Shown: positions 1-9,398, counted from the stretch's first letter. The stretch: DNA of 64,000 nt from Corynebacterium hindlerae (GCF_014117265.1 NZ_CP059833.1:558001-622000); one strand, 5' to 3'. Translations and numbers: made by a program. Notes: generated by a model from the letters alone, not told the origin.

Positions 1-1129
1 GGTCGTTGCCATTATCGTCCTGGCTGCGGGCGTGGACGAAGGTATTGGCAAGACGGCAAAGATCTTCATGCCGCTGCTCACTGTGTTGTTCATTATCGTG
101 GTGATCCAGGCTCTGTTCCTCCCAGGTGCAGCAAAGGGCCTGAACGCCTTCTTCACGCCGGACTGGTCCGCTCTGAGCGACCCGACGGTGTGGATCGCAG
201 CGTACGGCCAGATTTTCTTCTCCCTGTCGGTGTGCTTCGGCATCATGCTCACGTATTCCTCGTACCTCAAACCACGCACCAACTTGACTGGTACCGGTTT
301 GGTTACCGGCTTCGCAAACTCCTCCTTCGAGGTTTTGGCGGGTATCGGTGTGTTCGCGGCGCTGGGCTTCATGGCAACCCAACAGGGCGTAGAGGTGAGT
401 GAGGTCGCTAAGAGTGGTATTGGCCTGGCATTTATCGCTTTCCCCACCATCATCAACGAAATGCCTTTAGGGCCGGTGTTCGGCACCCTGTTCTTCGGCA
501 GTCTCACCATCGCCGGTTTCACCTCCTTGTTCTCCCTCCTGGAAGTGGTGGTATCCGCTTTCAAGGACAAGCTGAACCTGCCCCGCAAGACCGCAGCCGT
601 CGGTATCGGCGTGTTCATGGCGCTGATCTCCCTGGGACTGTTCTCCACCACTTCTGCCCTGTCCACGCTGGACATCATGGACAAGTTCACCAACAACATC
701 GGCATCGTCGGCATCGCGCTGATCTCCGTGATCGTGATCGACTGGATCCTGCGCCGTATCGATGAATTCGGTCTGCACCTCAACGCTGTCTCCTCCTTCC
801 GGGTCCGCACCATCTGGCGCATTTGCGTGGTGAACGTCAGCACCATCGTCCTCGGATTCACCCTGGTCCAGGAACTGATCAACCTGATCAAGGAACCATA
901 CGAAGGCTATTCTTCCTCCCAGTTGATTCTTTTCGGTTGGGGTGTTCTCGCACTGATTGCGGCCTTCGCCTTCATGATGTCCGTCATCCCATGGCGTGGT
1001 ATCAGTCGCATTGACGGCCCGCCAGGGTCCGACTTCGGTGTCGAACCCGACCCAGAGCGCCCTTACCACCGCCCACGTAAGTTCAACCCAGACCGCGAAC
1101 GCCACGCAGGCTTCGCTGCCGAACAGTAA
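1..1129 (+). CDS. metP: Sodium-dependent methionine/alanine importer large subunit, NSS family (5' end outside the window)
   Basis: The frame is open from the first bases of the window, so the gene is cut by the left edge; the GTG at 32 is an internal codon. The visible 376 residues are a string of hydrophobic segments typical of the C-terminal two thirds of neurotransmitter:sodium symporter (NSS) proteins, ending in a hydrophilic, Pro/Arg-rich cytoplasmic tail. These carriers couple amino acid uptake to Na+. The substrate call rests on the next gene, 11 bases downstream, which matches the MetS small subunit known to be required by MetP of C. glutamicum. NSS membership is secure; methionine/alanine specificity is inferred from the pairing. 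Confidence 0.85.
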   Translation, partial: VVAIIVLAAGVDEGIGKTAKIFMPLLTVLFIIVVIQALFLPGAAKGLNAFFTPDWSALSDPTVWIAAYGQIFFSLSVCFGIMLTYSSYLKPRTNLTGTGLVTGFANSSFEVLAGIGVFAALGFMATQQGVEVSEVAKSGIGLAFIAFPTIINEMPLGPVFGTLFFGSLTIAGFTSLFSLLEVVVSAFKDKLNLPRKTAAVGIGVFMALISLGLFSTTSALSTLDIMDKFTNNIGIVGIALISVIVIDWILRRIDEFGLHLNAVSSFRVRTIWRICVVNVSTIVLGFTLVQELINLIKEPYEGYSSSQLILFGWGVLALIAAFAFMMSVIPWRGISRIDGPPGSDFGVEPDPERPYHRPRKFNPDRERHAGFAAEQ

Positions 1130-1140
1130 AGGATAACGCC

Positions 1141-1314
1141 ATGAGTGGATCCGCAATCATGATGATGGTTCTGTTCATCGTCATCATCTGGGGTGGCCTG
1201 GCCGCCTCCATCGCAGCCCTACGTCGCGCTCCTGACGACCAGGTCGGCGTCCTCGGCCCATCCGAACACGCCACCGACGAAGTCCTCATCGGGCACGAGC
1301 TGGAAGAAAGCTAG
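1141..1314 (+). CDS. metS: MetS-type small subunit of the NSS methionine/alanine importer (57 aa)
   Basis: This short gene encodes 57 residues: one membrane segment (about residues 5-27, with a run of three Met) and an acidic cytoplasmic tail ending in ELEES. An AAAGGA ribosome binding site at 1128-1133 overlaps the metP stop codon, so the two are translationally linked. A small single-span protein directly after an NSS gene is the hallmark of the MetS family, needed for transport by MetP in C. glutamicum. A perfect 10-bp terminator hairpin follows at once, so metP-metS ends the operon. Confidence 0.85.
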   Translation: MSGSAIMMMVLFIVIIWGGLAASIAALRRAPDDQVGVLGPSEHATDEVLIGHELEES

Positions 1315-1322
1315 CAAATTTT

Positions 1323-1359
1323 AAAACTCCCTTTTGAATGCTCAACAGGGAGTTTTTTT
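1323..1359 (+). terminator. Rho-independent terminator of metPS
   Basis: The arms AAAACTCCCT (1323-1332) and AGGGAGTTTT (1347-1356) pair perfectly over 10 bp around a 14-base loop, followed by a T run to 1359. The hairpin lies 8 bases after the metS stop. Confidence 0.9.
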
Positions 1360-1918
1360 AGGTATCTGGGGCCATGAAGCCTTAACCTGCCCCACGGTAG
1401 GTCATTTACTATCACGAACCCCAGGTGGAATAGCCCGCGCTGTTCCTAACGTGGGGCACATTACTCGCTGCGCCCTTACATCAGATGGAAATTCCGTGCG
1501 GGGCCCGGCTGCTACCCCACCATACTCAGGGCCACGACCTGGGCAAACCTTTTACGGAGCAAAATCTGCGACCAGATTCCGTGGTGAAACCAGGTCAGAG
1601 CAGGTAAGCCGTCAGTTTCCCATCTACCAGGGACAATGTCCGGCAGCCGACACGCTTTCCCCACAGGTGAGCGATATCAAAAACAGTTGGTCGAGAAGGG
1701 TTGGTAGAGAGTTCGAGTAGAAATCAACCTCGACCCCCTTTTGCCCCGTCTTCCTCTCGAACTCTCTACCAACCAATCTCCACCAACCGGCCCTACGCCG
1801 ATGTAGTGCCGCTGCACCGCCAAAGTTCAGCTCCGCACACCCGAGCGCTAGCACAACATCGGGATCCCCAAAGGGCACCATGAACTAGCCACACATTGCT
1901 TGGCCAGCAAAACACAAC
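1360..1918. other. Gene-free interval between metS and typA, with a 19-bp inverted repeat
   Basis: I find no convincing gene here; the frames are short, have no ribosome binding sites and resemble no known protein. The one ordered element is a perfect 19-bp inverted repeat, 1699-1717 against 1756-1774 (core TTGGTAGAGAGTTCGAG), with a 38-base C/T-rich spacer. It has no T tract, so it does not look like an ordinary terminator. It could be a remnant of a mobile element or a structured RNA. Confidence 0.5.
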
Positions 1919-1952
1919 ACCCCGCGTCCCAAAGAGAACCGGGGCGCGGGGT
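1919..1952 (-). terminator. Terminator downstream of typA
   Basis: The arms ACCCCGCG (1919-1926) and CGCGGGGT (1945-1952) form a very GC-rich stem 16 bases after the typA stop. On the minus strand the stem is followed by a T/G-rich stretch (GTTGTGTTTTG), so it acts in the typA direction. Confidence 0.75.
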
Positions 1953-1967
1953 GAGCAGAAAAACAGC

Positions 1968-3878
1968 TTACTTGTTCATTTGCTTCGCGCGGGAGCGGGC
2001 GCGGGCACGCTCGGTGGCGTTCAGAATTACCTTGCGGACGCGGATGATGTTCGGGGTGACCTCCACGCATTCGTCGGCGCCACAGAATTCCATTGCCTCT
2101 TCCAGTGAGAGGGTGCGTGCCTTGGCCAGGGTGACGGTGGCATCCGCGGTGGCGGAGCGCATGTTGGTGAGCTTCTTTTCGCGCGTGATGTTGATGTCCA
2201 TGTCTTCATCACGGTTGTTGGCGCCTACCACCATGCCTTCATAGGCTTCGGTACCTGGCTCGACAAAGAATTGGCCGCGGTCCGCGAGCTGCTGGAGTGC
2301 GTAGGCGGTGATCTGACCGGAGCGGTCGGCAACGAGGGAGCCGGTGGCGCGGTCCTTGATTTCGCCGGCCCATGGCTCGTAGCCCTCGGAATAGTGGTTG
2401 GCGATGCCGGTGCCGCGGGTTTCGGTCATGAAGACAGTACGGAATCCGATGAGGCCACGGGCTGGAACCTTGTATTCCATGCGGACCCAGTCGGAGCCGG
2501 TGTTGTCCATGGACAGCATCTGTCCCTTGCGCGCTGCCATGAGCTGGGTGATGGCGCCCTGGTGCTCTGCTGGAGTGTCGATCACCATGTGCTCGTATGG
2601 CTCGTAGGTCTTGCCGTCGATGATCTTTGGCACGACCTGTGGCTTGCCCACGGTCAGTTCGAAGCCTTCGCGGCGCATGGTCTCCACCAGAATGGACAGT
2701 GCCATTTCGCCACGGCCTTGTACCTCCCACGCGTCTGGGCGGTCGGTCGGCAGAACGCGCAGGGAAACGTTACCGATGAGCTCCTGGTCAAGGCGCGCCT
2801 TGACGACGCGAGCTGTGAGCTTATCGCCACCTCCCCTACCGGCCATCGGAGAGGTGTTTACGCCAATGGTCATGGAGATAGCTGGCTCGTCCACGGTGAT
2901 GCGTGGCAGTGCAACCGGGTTTTCAACATCGGCGAGGGTATCGCCAATCATGATCTCGTCGATGCCAGAGATGGCGGCGATGTCACCGGCGATGACTTCC
3001 TCTGCCGGAACACGGGTCACGCCGACGGTGCGCAGCAGCTCAGCGATCTTTGCGGTCTTGGTGTGCTGGTTTCCTTCGGAGTCGTAGTGGATCCAGGCGA
3101 CCTGCTGACCCTTCTTCAGCTTGCCCTTGAAGATGCGGACCAGGCCGATGCGGCCGAGGAAGGACGAGGAGTCCAGGTTGGTGACGTGGGCCTGCAGCGG
3201 CGCGTCGATCTCTGCGGATGGCTCCGGCAGTACGTTGTAGATGACGTCAACCAGGGCATCCATGTTCTCAGCCTCTGGGGCGTTGCCATTGCCTGGGTTT
3301 TCGGTGGAGCACTTGCCTTCGCGACCAGATGCGAACAGCACTGGCAGGTCCAGGAGTTGCTCAGCTGCCAAAGCGGCTTCTTCATCCTCGAGGGTGGAAG
3401 CGAGCTCAAGGAGGAGGTCCTGGGATTCTTCCACAACCTCATCAATGCGGGCGTCTGGGCGGTCGGTCTTGTTCACACAGATGATCACTGGCATCTTGGC
3501 TGCGAGGGCCTTGCCCAGCACGAAGCGGGTCTGTGGCAGTGGTCCTTCGGAGGCGTCGACAAGCAGCACCACACCGTCGACCATGGACAGTGCGCGCTCA
3601 ACCTCGCCACCGAAGTCGGCGTGGCCCGGGGTGTCGATCACGTTGATGATGAGGTCCTGGCCGTCTTTGCCGGCGCCGGCGCGACGGATAGCGGTGTTCT
3701 TAGCCAGGATGGTGATGCCCTTTTCACGCTCCAGGTCACCGGAGTCCATGACGCGGTCCGTAACTTCGCCGTGGTCACCGAACACGCCGGACTGCTCAAG
3801 CAGTGCATTAACAAGGGTGGTCTTGCCGTGGTCAACGTGCGCGACGATGGCTACGTTACGAAACTCAGTGTGGGTCAC
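1968..3878 (-). CDS. typA: Ribosome-associated GTPase TypA/BipA
   Basis: TypA is a translational GTPase of the EF-G group that acts in 50S subunit assembly and stress adaptation. The 636-residue product has the G1 loop AHVDHGKT (13-20), G3 DTPGH (82-86) and NKTD (136-139), then the EF-Tu domain 2, EF-G-like domain and the BipA C-terminal domain, the normal family length. I chose the GTG at 3878 because a good AGGAG lies 9-10 bases upstream (around 3888-3893) and the protein then begins directly with the GTPase domain; a longer frame to 3932 adds 18 residues of no known domain. It is transcribed alone and ends in its own terminator. Confidence 0.95.
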   Translation of the reverse strand: MTHTEFRNVAIVAHVDHGKTTLVNALLEQSGVFGDHGEVTDRVMDSGDLEREKGITILAKNTAIRRAGAGKDGQDLIINVIDTPGHADFGGEVERALSMVDGVVLLVDASEGPLPQTRFVLGKALAAKMPVIICVNKTDRPDARIDEVVEESQDLLLELASTLEDEEAALAAEQLLDLPVLFASGREGKCSTENPGNGNAPEAENMDALVDVIYNVLPEPSAEIDAPLQAHVTNLDSSSFLGRIGLVRIFKGKLKKGQQVAWIHYDSEGNQHTKTAKIAELLRTVGVTRVPAEEVIAGDIAAISGIDEIMIGDTLADVENPVALPRITVDEPAISMTIGVNTSPMAGRGGGDKLTARVVKARLDQELIGNVSLRVLPTDRPDAWEVQGRGEMALSILVETMRREGFELTVGKPQVVPKIIDGKTYEPYEHMVIDTPAEHQGAITQLMAARKGQMLSMDNTGSDWVRMEYKVPARGLIGFRTVFMTETRGTGIANHYSEGYEPWAGEIKDRATGSLVADRSGQITAYALQQLADRGQFFVEPGTEAYEGMVVGANNRDEDMDINITREKKLTNMRSATADATVTLAKARTLSLEEAMEFCGADECVEVTPNIIRVRKVILNATERARARSRAKQMNK

Positions 3879-4173
3879 TAGGGAAAATCTCCTGAAATCA
3901 TGGGAAGCACCCCTCACCTGATGTAGGGGCACTTATGACGGGTATCTAGCGTACTCCCCTCTACCCCTTGTGCGCACCTTTTCATTTTTCGGGTGCGTGT
4001 GGGTAACGAAATTGCTCCGTCAGGCGACGTAGTACATAGACGAACCAAGGAATGCACCCAATTCGTGTGACAAAACAAGACTTTCGTTGCTATTGTTCTT
4101 GTTGTGACTGTTGCGACGGATGTGGTCGCGTCCCCAAATTTCTTCAACACCCAGGAAAGCGAGACTGTTTTAC

Positions 4174-4851
4174 GTGCGTGCACTGACCCGGAGATTGGCA
4201 CCAGCCGTGCTCACTGGACTCCTGAGCGTCGGCATGGCCATCCCAACACACGCTGCAGAACTGTCTGCCTCCCCCATCGACCACCTCGGCCGACCAGCTC
4301 CCCATATTCTGCAGCAAATGGAAGGCTTCGCCTCCCAAAAGTGGGTTCCGGAAGACACTCGCAACATCATTCTTGCGATCGTGGCTTTCTACCGGGGTGA
4401 CGGAAAAGGCGGTGTCGCTCTCCCTGAAGGAGCACCGGTGTTCAACCAGTTCGTCTGGCCTACCGTGTCCGCCAACTGCATCGGCGGAGAACTTGCGTCA
4501 ACCGGTACGGCGATCGCTGTGCCAGGTCCAGCAGAGCTCCCGCTGCCCGGTGCCGCACCAGGTCAAACCGCATTCCTCTTCACCGCACTAGGCACGAGCC
4601 CCGCGGCCAAAGAGCAACCTGGCATGTTTGTGCACTGGCTCAACGTTAATACCCTTAAATTCGGCGCTACCAAGCTGGAAAACACCGGCATCAACCCGCA
4701 GGGACCTGCCACCGTATCAGGGGTTGCCGACACCGGCCACGGCCACATCATCGCCTGGCTCGACGGATCCGTCGCTCTCGCAGACGAACAAGGCAACACC
4801 ACTAACTCCTGCAACTTCGCCCCGACCGCTACTTCTTTCTTCGTGAGCTAA
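4174..4851 (+). CDS. Secreted protein of unknown function
   Basis: I do not recognise a characterised family. Taking the GTG at 4174, the 225-residue product starts with RALTRR, a hydrophobic core and a likely signal peptidase I site at THA-A near residue 25, so it is exported. The mature part is Pro/Gly/Ala-rich with two Cys (in SANCIGG and NSCNF) that could form a disulphide. The frame is open further upstream to a TTG at 4111, but that start would place 21 charged residues ahead of a complete signal peptide. Similar secreted proteins lie next to typA in corynebacteria. It precedes the DUF402 gene by 18 bases, with an AAAGGA site between, so the two may be co-transcribed. Confidence 0.75.
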   Translation: MRALTRRLAPAVLTGLLSVGMAIPTHAAELSASPIDHLGRPAPHILQQMEGFASQKWVPEDTRNIILAIVAFYRGDGKGGVALPEGAPVFNQFVWPTVSANCIGGELASTGTAIAVPGPAELPLPGAAPGQTAFLFTALGTSPAAKEQPGMFVHWLNVNTLKFGATKLENTGINPQGPATVSGVADTGHGHIIAWLDGSVALADEQGNTTNSCNFAPTATSFFVS

Positions 4852-4869
4852 CCCAAAAAGGATATCGAC

Positions 4870-5403
4870 ATGACTGACCTGCACCCCGTGAAGAAAGAAA
4901 CCTTTGATGTGTCCGCCTCCGTGAACACGGATCCCAAGGGTTTCCTCCGGCAGGTCGATGTCTACACTGAAACAGATTTTGGGCTTTATATGGCCCGGGG
5001 TGCAGACCATCCCCAGTTTGGCTACCTGGAAAGCTGGCTCTTGCCGTCGTTAAGCCTGCGCGTGAGCAAGTTCCACTTCCGCCCCGGCCACGAACGACCG
5101 CAGGACTTCTACTTCGACGTCGCCGCTATCGACACTGCAGAGGGCGTGTGGACCACCCGCGACTTCTACATCGACCTCGTTTCCACCACTGGTACCCCGG
5201 TCGAAGTGGTGGACATCGATGAACTGGCCGCCGCTACTTCCGCCGGAATTATCACCGCCGAAGAAGCAGAAAAGGCCATTGAAACCACCCTCGTTGCGGT
5301 CGACGGCATCACCCGCAATGGTGACGACGCCATGGCCTGGCTCGCCGCAAAGGGCATGAACCTCACTTGGGCCTCCACCGTGGATCTGATGCCTGCTGGC
5401 TAA
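4870..5403 (+). CDS. DUF402 family protein
   Basis: This 177-residue soluble protein has the DUF402 (FomD-like) pattern: an N-terminal beta-barrel half with FYFDVA and a TRDFYIDL strand, acidic clusters, then a helical tail with VVDIDEL and an Ala/Glu-rich stretch. Characterised relatives such as FomD are metal-dependent nucleotidyl-ester or diphosphate hydrolases, but most actinobacterial members have no assigned substrate. An AAAGGA site at 4857-4862 precedes the ATG. It is packed between a secreted-protein gene and an ArsC-like gene on the same strand, with 9 bases to the latter. The family call is good; a function would be a guess. Confidence 0.8.
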   Translation: MTDLHPVKKETFDVSASVNTDPKGFLRQVDVYTETDFGLYMARGADHPQFGYLESWLLPSLSLRVSKFHFRPGHERPQDFYFDVAAIDTAEGVWTTRDFYIDLVSTTGTPVEVVDIDELAAATSAGIITAEEAEKAIETTLVAVDGITRNGDDAMAWLAAKGMNLTWASTVDLMPAG

Positions 5404-5412
5404 ACTGGCCAC

Positions 5413-5757
5413 ATGGATATCACCGTTTACCACAACACCCGCTGCTCTAAATCCCGCTCCGCGCTGGCCTACCTCGCCGAACGTGGGCTCGACTGTAACG
5501 TGGTCGAATACCTCAAAACGCCGCTCACCGCCGCTGAACTCAGCGAACTGCTGGACCGCGCCGGCCTCAGCCCCCACGACGCAATCCGCACCCGCGAAGC
5601 CGAATACAAAGAATTGGGCCTCAGCCCCACCACCCCGCCCGCCGAGCTTATCGACGCCATGGTCGCACACCCTAAACTCATCGAACGCCCCATCGTCGCC
5701 ACCCCGAAAGGCGTCCGCATCGCCCGACCGACCGAAGTGATCCAGGAAATTTTGTAA
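5413..5757 (+). CDS. arsC: ArsC family reductase (glutaredoxin-type, arsenate reductase-like)
   Basis: The 114-residue protein has the thioredoxin-fold ArsC signature: the N-terminal motif HNTRCSKSR with the catalytic Cys at residue 11, and the C-terminal RPIVATPKGVRIARP segment that carries the family's anion-binding arginines. The length is typical. Enzymes of this family reduce arsenate with a thiol partner, but many ArsC/Spx/YfgD-like members do not confer arsenate resistance. There is no arsR, arsB or acr3 nearby, so a role in arsenic resistance is uncertain. It follows the DUF402 gene after 9 bases and is probably co-transcribed. Confidence 0.85.
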   Translation: MDITVYHNTRCSKSRSALAYLAERGLDCNVVEYLKTPLTAAELSELLDRAGLSPHDAIRTREAEYKELGLSPTTPPAELIDAMVAHPKLIERPIVATPKGVRIARPTEVIQEIL

Positions 5758-5787
5758 CCCCTGTGCGCTGGAACGAGCGCGCAAAAA

Positions 5788-5812
5788 GCCCGGACCTTCA
5801 CAAGGCCCGGGC
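5788..5812 (-). terminator. Terminator of the peptide ABC transporter operon
   Basis: The arms GCCCGG (5788-5793) and CCGGGC (5807-5812) with an inner CCTT/AAGG pairing form a strong stem. On the minus strand it is followed by TTTTTGCGC, so it terminates the operon at 5828-11129; it may also stop read-through from arsC. Confidence 0.85.
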
Positions 5813-5827
5813 GTTACGCGTGTGAGG

Positions 5828-7507
5828 TTACACAGACGTCCCCAACTCGATGCCGAGACCGGGCACGGAGTCAATGAGGTTGCGGGTGTAGTCCTCTTGC
5901 GGATTAGCGAAAATCTCATCGGCAGTGCCGAGTTCGACCAGCTTGCCCTGCTTCATCACGGCCACGTCATCGGCGGTCTGGCGGACCACCGCGAGGTCGT
6001 GGGTGATGAACAGGTAGCTAAGTCCCAGTTCTTCCTGGAGACTGGACAGGAGCTTCAGGATCTGGTTCTGCACCAGCACGTCTAGCGCCGACACGGCCTC
6101 ATCGAGGATAATCACCTCAGGGTTCAGCGCGAGGGCACGCGCAACCGCGATGCGCTGGCGTTGGCCACCGGATAGCTCGTTCGGGTAGCGACGCATCGTG
6201 GACCGCGGCATCGCCACCATGTCCAGCAGCTCCGCGACGCGCTTTTCCCGCTCCTTACGCGACCCAACGCCGTGAACGGCCAGTGGCTCCTCGATGCAGC
6301 GGAAGATCGAATACATCGGGTCCAGGGAGCCGTACGGGTTTTGGAACACCACCTGCAGCTTGCGCCGCATATCAAAGAGCTCCTTAGAGTTCAGCGAGGT
6401 GAGGTCAGTGCCTTTGTACAGCACTTTTCCGGAAGTTACCGGCAGCAGGTTCAACACCATGTTGGCCACCGTGGACTTGCCGGAGCCGGATTCACCCACC
6501 AGCGCCAGCGTGGTGCCTTTGCGCAGATCGAAGGTGACGTCATCGACGGCCTTGAACTTCTTCTTGTCCCCCTTCGCACCTCGGACATCGAATTCCTTGG
6601 TCAGGTTCTCCACCCGGATCACCACCTCATCGGTGGCTACGTGCGGGGCAAGCAGTTCCTCCGACTCGATGCCGTGTTCCTGGGCAGAACGAATGCGGGC
6701 AGACGCCAGCGACGGTGCCGCCTTCACCAACCGCTTGGTGTAGGGGTGCTGGGGGTTTCGCAGAATCTGCAGCGACGGGCCAGACTCTACGACGCGCCCG
6801 CGGTGCATCACCACGAGGTGTTCCGCGCGCTCAGCAGCAAGGCCGAGGTCGTGCGTAATGAACAGCACCGCGGTACCCAGCTCCTTGGTGAGCCCTTCCA
6901 GGTGATCCAGGATGCGCTTTTGCACAGTGACGTCCAACGCGGAGGTCGGCTCGTCTGCGATCAGCAGCTTCGGGCGCGCTGCCATGCCGATTGCGATCAG
7001 GGCGCGCTGGCGCATACCACCCGAGAATTCGTGTGGGTACTGCTTAGAACGACGCTCGGCGTCGGGAAGCCCGGCCTCCTCGAGCAGCTCGGTGACACGC
7101 CCCTCCATCTCAGACCCCGGGACCACGTTGTTGGCCTTCAGGGATTCCTTGATCTGGGTGCCGATCTTCCACACTGGGTTCAGGTTGGACATTGGGTCCT
7201 GGGGCACCAGGCCGATGTCGGAGCCGCGGTGGGTTTCCATCTGCTTGCTGGACAGCCCAGCGAGGTCTTTACCTTCGAAGAGGATCTGTCCGCCGGTTAC
7301 TCGCCCTGTTCCGGGGAGCAGCCCGATGATGGACATAGCGGTGGTGGATTTACCGGAACCGGATTCGCCCACGATAGCCACGGACTGGCCGGGATAAATC
7401 GTCAGGTTAACGCCACGCACGGCGTCGACGGTACCGGTGGAAGAGGTGAAGGAGATCTGGAGGTCCTTCAGCTCCAACAACGGAGCATCAGTGTTTCGGT
7501 CAGTCAT
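5828..7507 (-). CDS. Peptide/nickel-type ABC transporter, fused dual ATP-binding protein (DppD-DppF type)
   Basis: A single 559-residue protein carries two complete ABC ATPase domains. The first has Walker A GESGSGKST at 47-55, a diverged signature FSGGMRQR and DEPTSALD; the second repeats GESGSGKST near residue 337 and has LSGGQRQR and a Walker B with DEAVSALD. Each is followed by the oligopeptide-type C-terminal extension. It energises import through the two permeases encoded upstream (6-base gap). It is the last gene of a binding protein - permease - permease - ATPase operon and is followed by a terminator. The substrate (di/oligopeptide, or nickel) cannot be told from sequence. Confidence 0.93.
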   Translation of the reverse strand: MTDRNTDAPLLELKDLQISFTSSTGTVDAVRGVNLTIYPGQSVAIVGESGSGKSTTAMSIIGLLPGTGRVTGGQILFEGKDLAGLSSKQMETHRGSDIGLVPQDPMSNLNPVWKIGTQIKESLKANNVVPGSEMEGRVTELLEEAGLPDAERRSKQYPHEFSGGMRQRALIAIGMAARPKLLIADEPTSALDVTVQKRILDHLEGLTKELGTAVLFITHDLGLAAERAEHLVVMHRGRVVESGPSLQILRNPQHPYTKRLVKAAPSLASARIRSAQEHGIESEELLAPHVATDEVVIRVENLTKEFDVRGAKGDKKKFKAVDDVTFDLRKGTTLALVGESGSGKSTVANMVLNLLPVTSGKVLYKGTDLTSLNSKELFDMRRKLQVVFQNPYGSLDPMYSIFRCIEEPLAVHGVGSRKEREKRVAELLDMVAMPRSTMRRYPNELSGGQRQRIAVARALALNPEVIILDEAVSALDVLVQNQILKLLSSLQEELGLSYLFITHDLAVVRQTADDVAVMKQGKLVELGTADEIFANPQEDYTRNLIDSVPGLGIELGTSV

Positions 7508-7513
7508 GTCACC

Positions 7514-8479
7514 CTACTTCTTGCGGTTCTTCGGATCGAGCGCATCGCGGACGACATCGCCCATCATGATGAAGCTCAGTACGGTCAGTGCCAGACCCAT
7601 CGCGGGCCAGAACAGCACCATGGGCTGGGTACGCAGCGAGGACTGCGCCTTGGAAATATCGCCACCCCAAGAGACGATGCTCGGTGGCAGACCAATGCCC
7701 AGGAAGGACAGCGTGGCCTCAGCCACGATGAAGGTGCCGAGCGCCACGGTGGCGTACACGATGATCGGCGCGGCAGCATTCGGTAGCACGTGGCTGGTCA
7801 GGATCTTCCAGCGCGACGCCCCCACCGCTCGGGCGGCGGTAACGAACTCTTCGTTCTTCACGCTCATCACAGCGCCACGGGTGATACGTGCGATATTGGT
7901 CCAGCCAAACAGGGCCAGAACGGCCACCACGGTGAAGATCGTGCGGTGTTCCTTGAACATCTGCATGACCACGATCGCAGCGAGCACCAGCGGGATCGCG
8001 TAGAAGATATCGGTGACACGGGACAGCAGCGTGTCCAGGAACCCGCCAAAGTAGCCGGCGAGTGCGCCGATGACGGTGCCGATCAGCACCACCAGCAAGG
8101 TGGTCAACACGCCCACGCTTACCGACGCCCGGGCGCCGTAAATCATGCGGGAGTAGATATCGCAGCCCTGGCGATCAAAGCCGAAGGGGTGGCCGGATTC
8201 AGGGCCATTAAGGGATTTGCTGAGCTCGCACATGCCAGGGTCGGTCGTGGTGAACAGCTGTGGCACCAGAGCTAGCGCAACCGCGATGAAGATCAATGCT
8301 GCGGATACCCAAAACAGTGGCCGGCGGCGGAGCTGGCGCCACGCTTCGCCCCAGACAGAAGAAGGTGCGGATTCGTCCGCGACGGCGTCGACCGCGCCGA
8401 GGCCGGTTTCGTCAGTTTCAGCGATGAAGTGTTCTTGGCCAGGTCGGGCCGCGAAAAAGGTGTTGTCGGTGTTAGACAT
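7514..8479 (-). CDS. Peptide-type ABC transporter permease (DppC type)
   Basis: This 321-residue inner-membrane protein has a hydrophilic N-terminal tail, a first membrane span near residues 55-75, and a block of five more spans with the inner-membrane component loop (AARAVGASRWKI followed by HVLPN). That arrangement is the DppC/OppC pattern. It forms the channel with the DppB-type permease, whose gene overlaps its start by 8 bases, a sign of coupled translation. The ATPase gene follows after 6 bases. Confidence 0.92.
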   Translation of the reverse strand: MSNTDNTFFAARPGQEHFIAETDETGLGAVDAVADESAPSSVWGEAWRQLRRRPLFWVSAALIFIAVALALVPQLFTTTDPGMCELSKSLNGPESGHPFGFDRQGCDIYSRMIYGARASVSVGVLTTLLVVLIGTVIGALAGYFGGFLDTLLSRVTDIFYAIPLVLAAIVVMQMFKEHRTIFTVVAVLALFGWTNIARITRGAVMSVKNEEFVTAARAVGASRWKILTSHVLPNAAAPIIVYATVALGTFIVAEATLSFLGIGLPPSIVSWGGDISKAQSSLRTQPMVLFWPAMGLALTVLSFIMMGDVVRDALDPKNRKK

Positions 8480-9398
8480 AGCGAATCCTCGGGTCCAAAA
8501 TGGCGTAGATCAGGTCAACGACAAGGTTGGCGAAAATGTAGACAATCACCAGCACGGTGGTGAAGGACACCACGGTGGCAGGCTCGCCTTTCACAATGGC
8601 CTGGTAGATCGTGCCACCAACGCCATTGATGCCGAAGATGCCTTCGGTGATAATCGCGCCGCCCATCAAAGCACCCAGGTCAGCGCCCAGGAAGGTGGCG
8701 ACGGGGATTAATGAGTTACGCAGCACGTGACGACGAGTCACATCACTGCTCTTCAGGCCTTTTGCACGAGCGGTGCGCACGTAATCTGCGTTGAGGTTCT
8801 CGGACACCGATTGGCGCGTCAGGCGTAGCACATAGGCGAAAGACACGGCGCCCAAAACGATCGCGGGCATCAGTAGTGAAACGACATCCTCCCGCGATCC
8901 CACGGTGGTCGGTAGCCATTTGAGCTTCACGCCCACGACGAACTGGAATACGAAGCCAATGACGAAGGATGGCACTGCAATAACCAGCAGGGACAGCACC
9001 AACACGGTGGAGTCGAAAAAGCCTCCGCGACGCATACCTGCGATCACACCGAAACCTATGCCTAACACGGCTTCAAAGATCAGGGCCATCACAGCAAGTT
9101 TGATGGTGACTGGGAAGGCATTTGCCATTGCTTCTGCGACAGGACGTCCGGAGAATGTGGTGCCGAAGTCCAGCATGAAAATGCCCTTGATGTAGAGCAG
9201 ATATTGAACGAGGAACGGTTTATCGAGGTTGTAATCCGCGCGGATTTTGGCAGCAGCTGCCTCGGAAAGACCACGATCGCCGCCGAGGGCCTGAACTGGG
9301 TCACCAGGCATCAAAAAGACGAGGGCGTAAATAAGCAATGTTGCTCCGAAGAAGACCGGGATCATCTGGAGCAAACGTCGCCCGACATAACGCAACAT
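8472..9398 (-). CDS. Peptide-type ABC transporter permease (DppB type)
   Basis: The 308-residue product begins MLRYVGRRLLQMIPV, the usual start of DppB/OppB permeases, with a first span, a periplasmic-side loop containing GDRGLS, and five further spans. The ATPase-contact loop (ARAKGLKSSDV followed by HVLRNSLIP) is intact. An AAGGAAA site precedes the ATG. It is separated from the binding-protein gene by 150 bases holding a hairpin, so its expression is probably lower than that of the binding protein. Confidence 0.93.
   Translation of the reverse strand: MLRYVGRRLLQMIPVFFGATLLIYALVFLMPGDPVQALGGDRGLSEAAAAKIRADYNLDKPFLVQYLLYIKGIFMLDFGTTFSGRPVAEAMANAFPVTIKLAVMALIFEAVLGIGFGVIAGMRRGGFFDSTVLVLSLLVIAVPSFVIGFVFQFVVGVKLKWLPTTVGSREDVVSLLMPAIVLGAVSFAYVLRLTRQSVSENLNADYVRTARAKGLKSSDVTRRHVLRNSLIPVATFLGADLGALMGGAIITEGIFGINGVGGTIYQAIVKGEPATVVSFTTVLVIVYIFANLVVDLIYAILDPRIRYV

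Noticed and set aside
2271..3881. A 536-codon open frame on the plus strand opposite typA
   Set aside because: It is the mirror of typA; the typA frame has complete GTPase motifs and a ribosome binding site, and the antisense translation has low-complexity composition.
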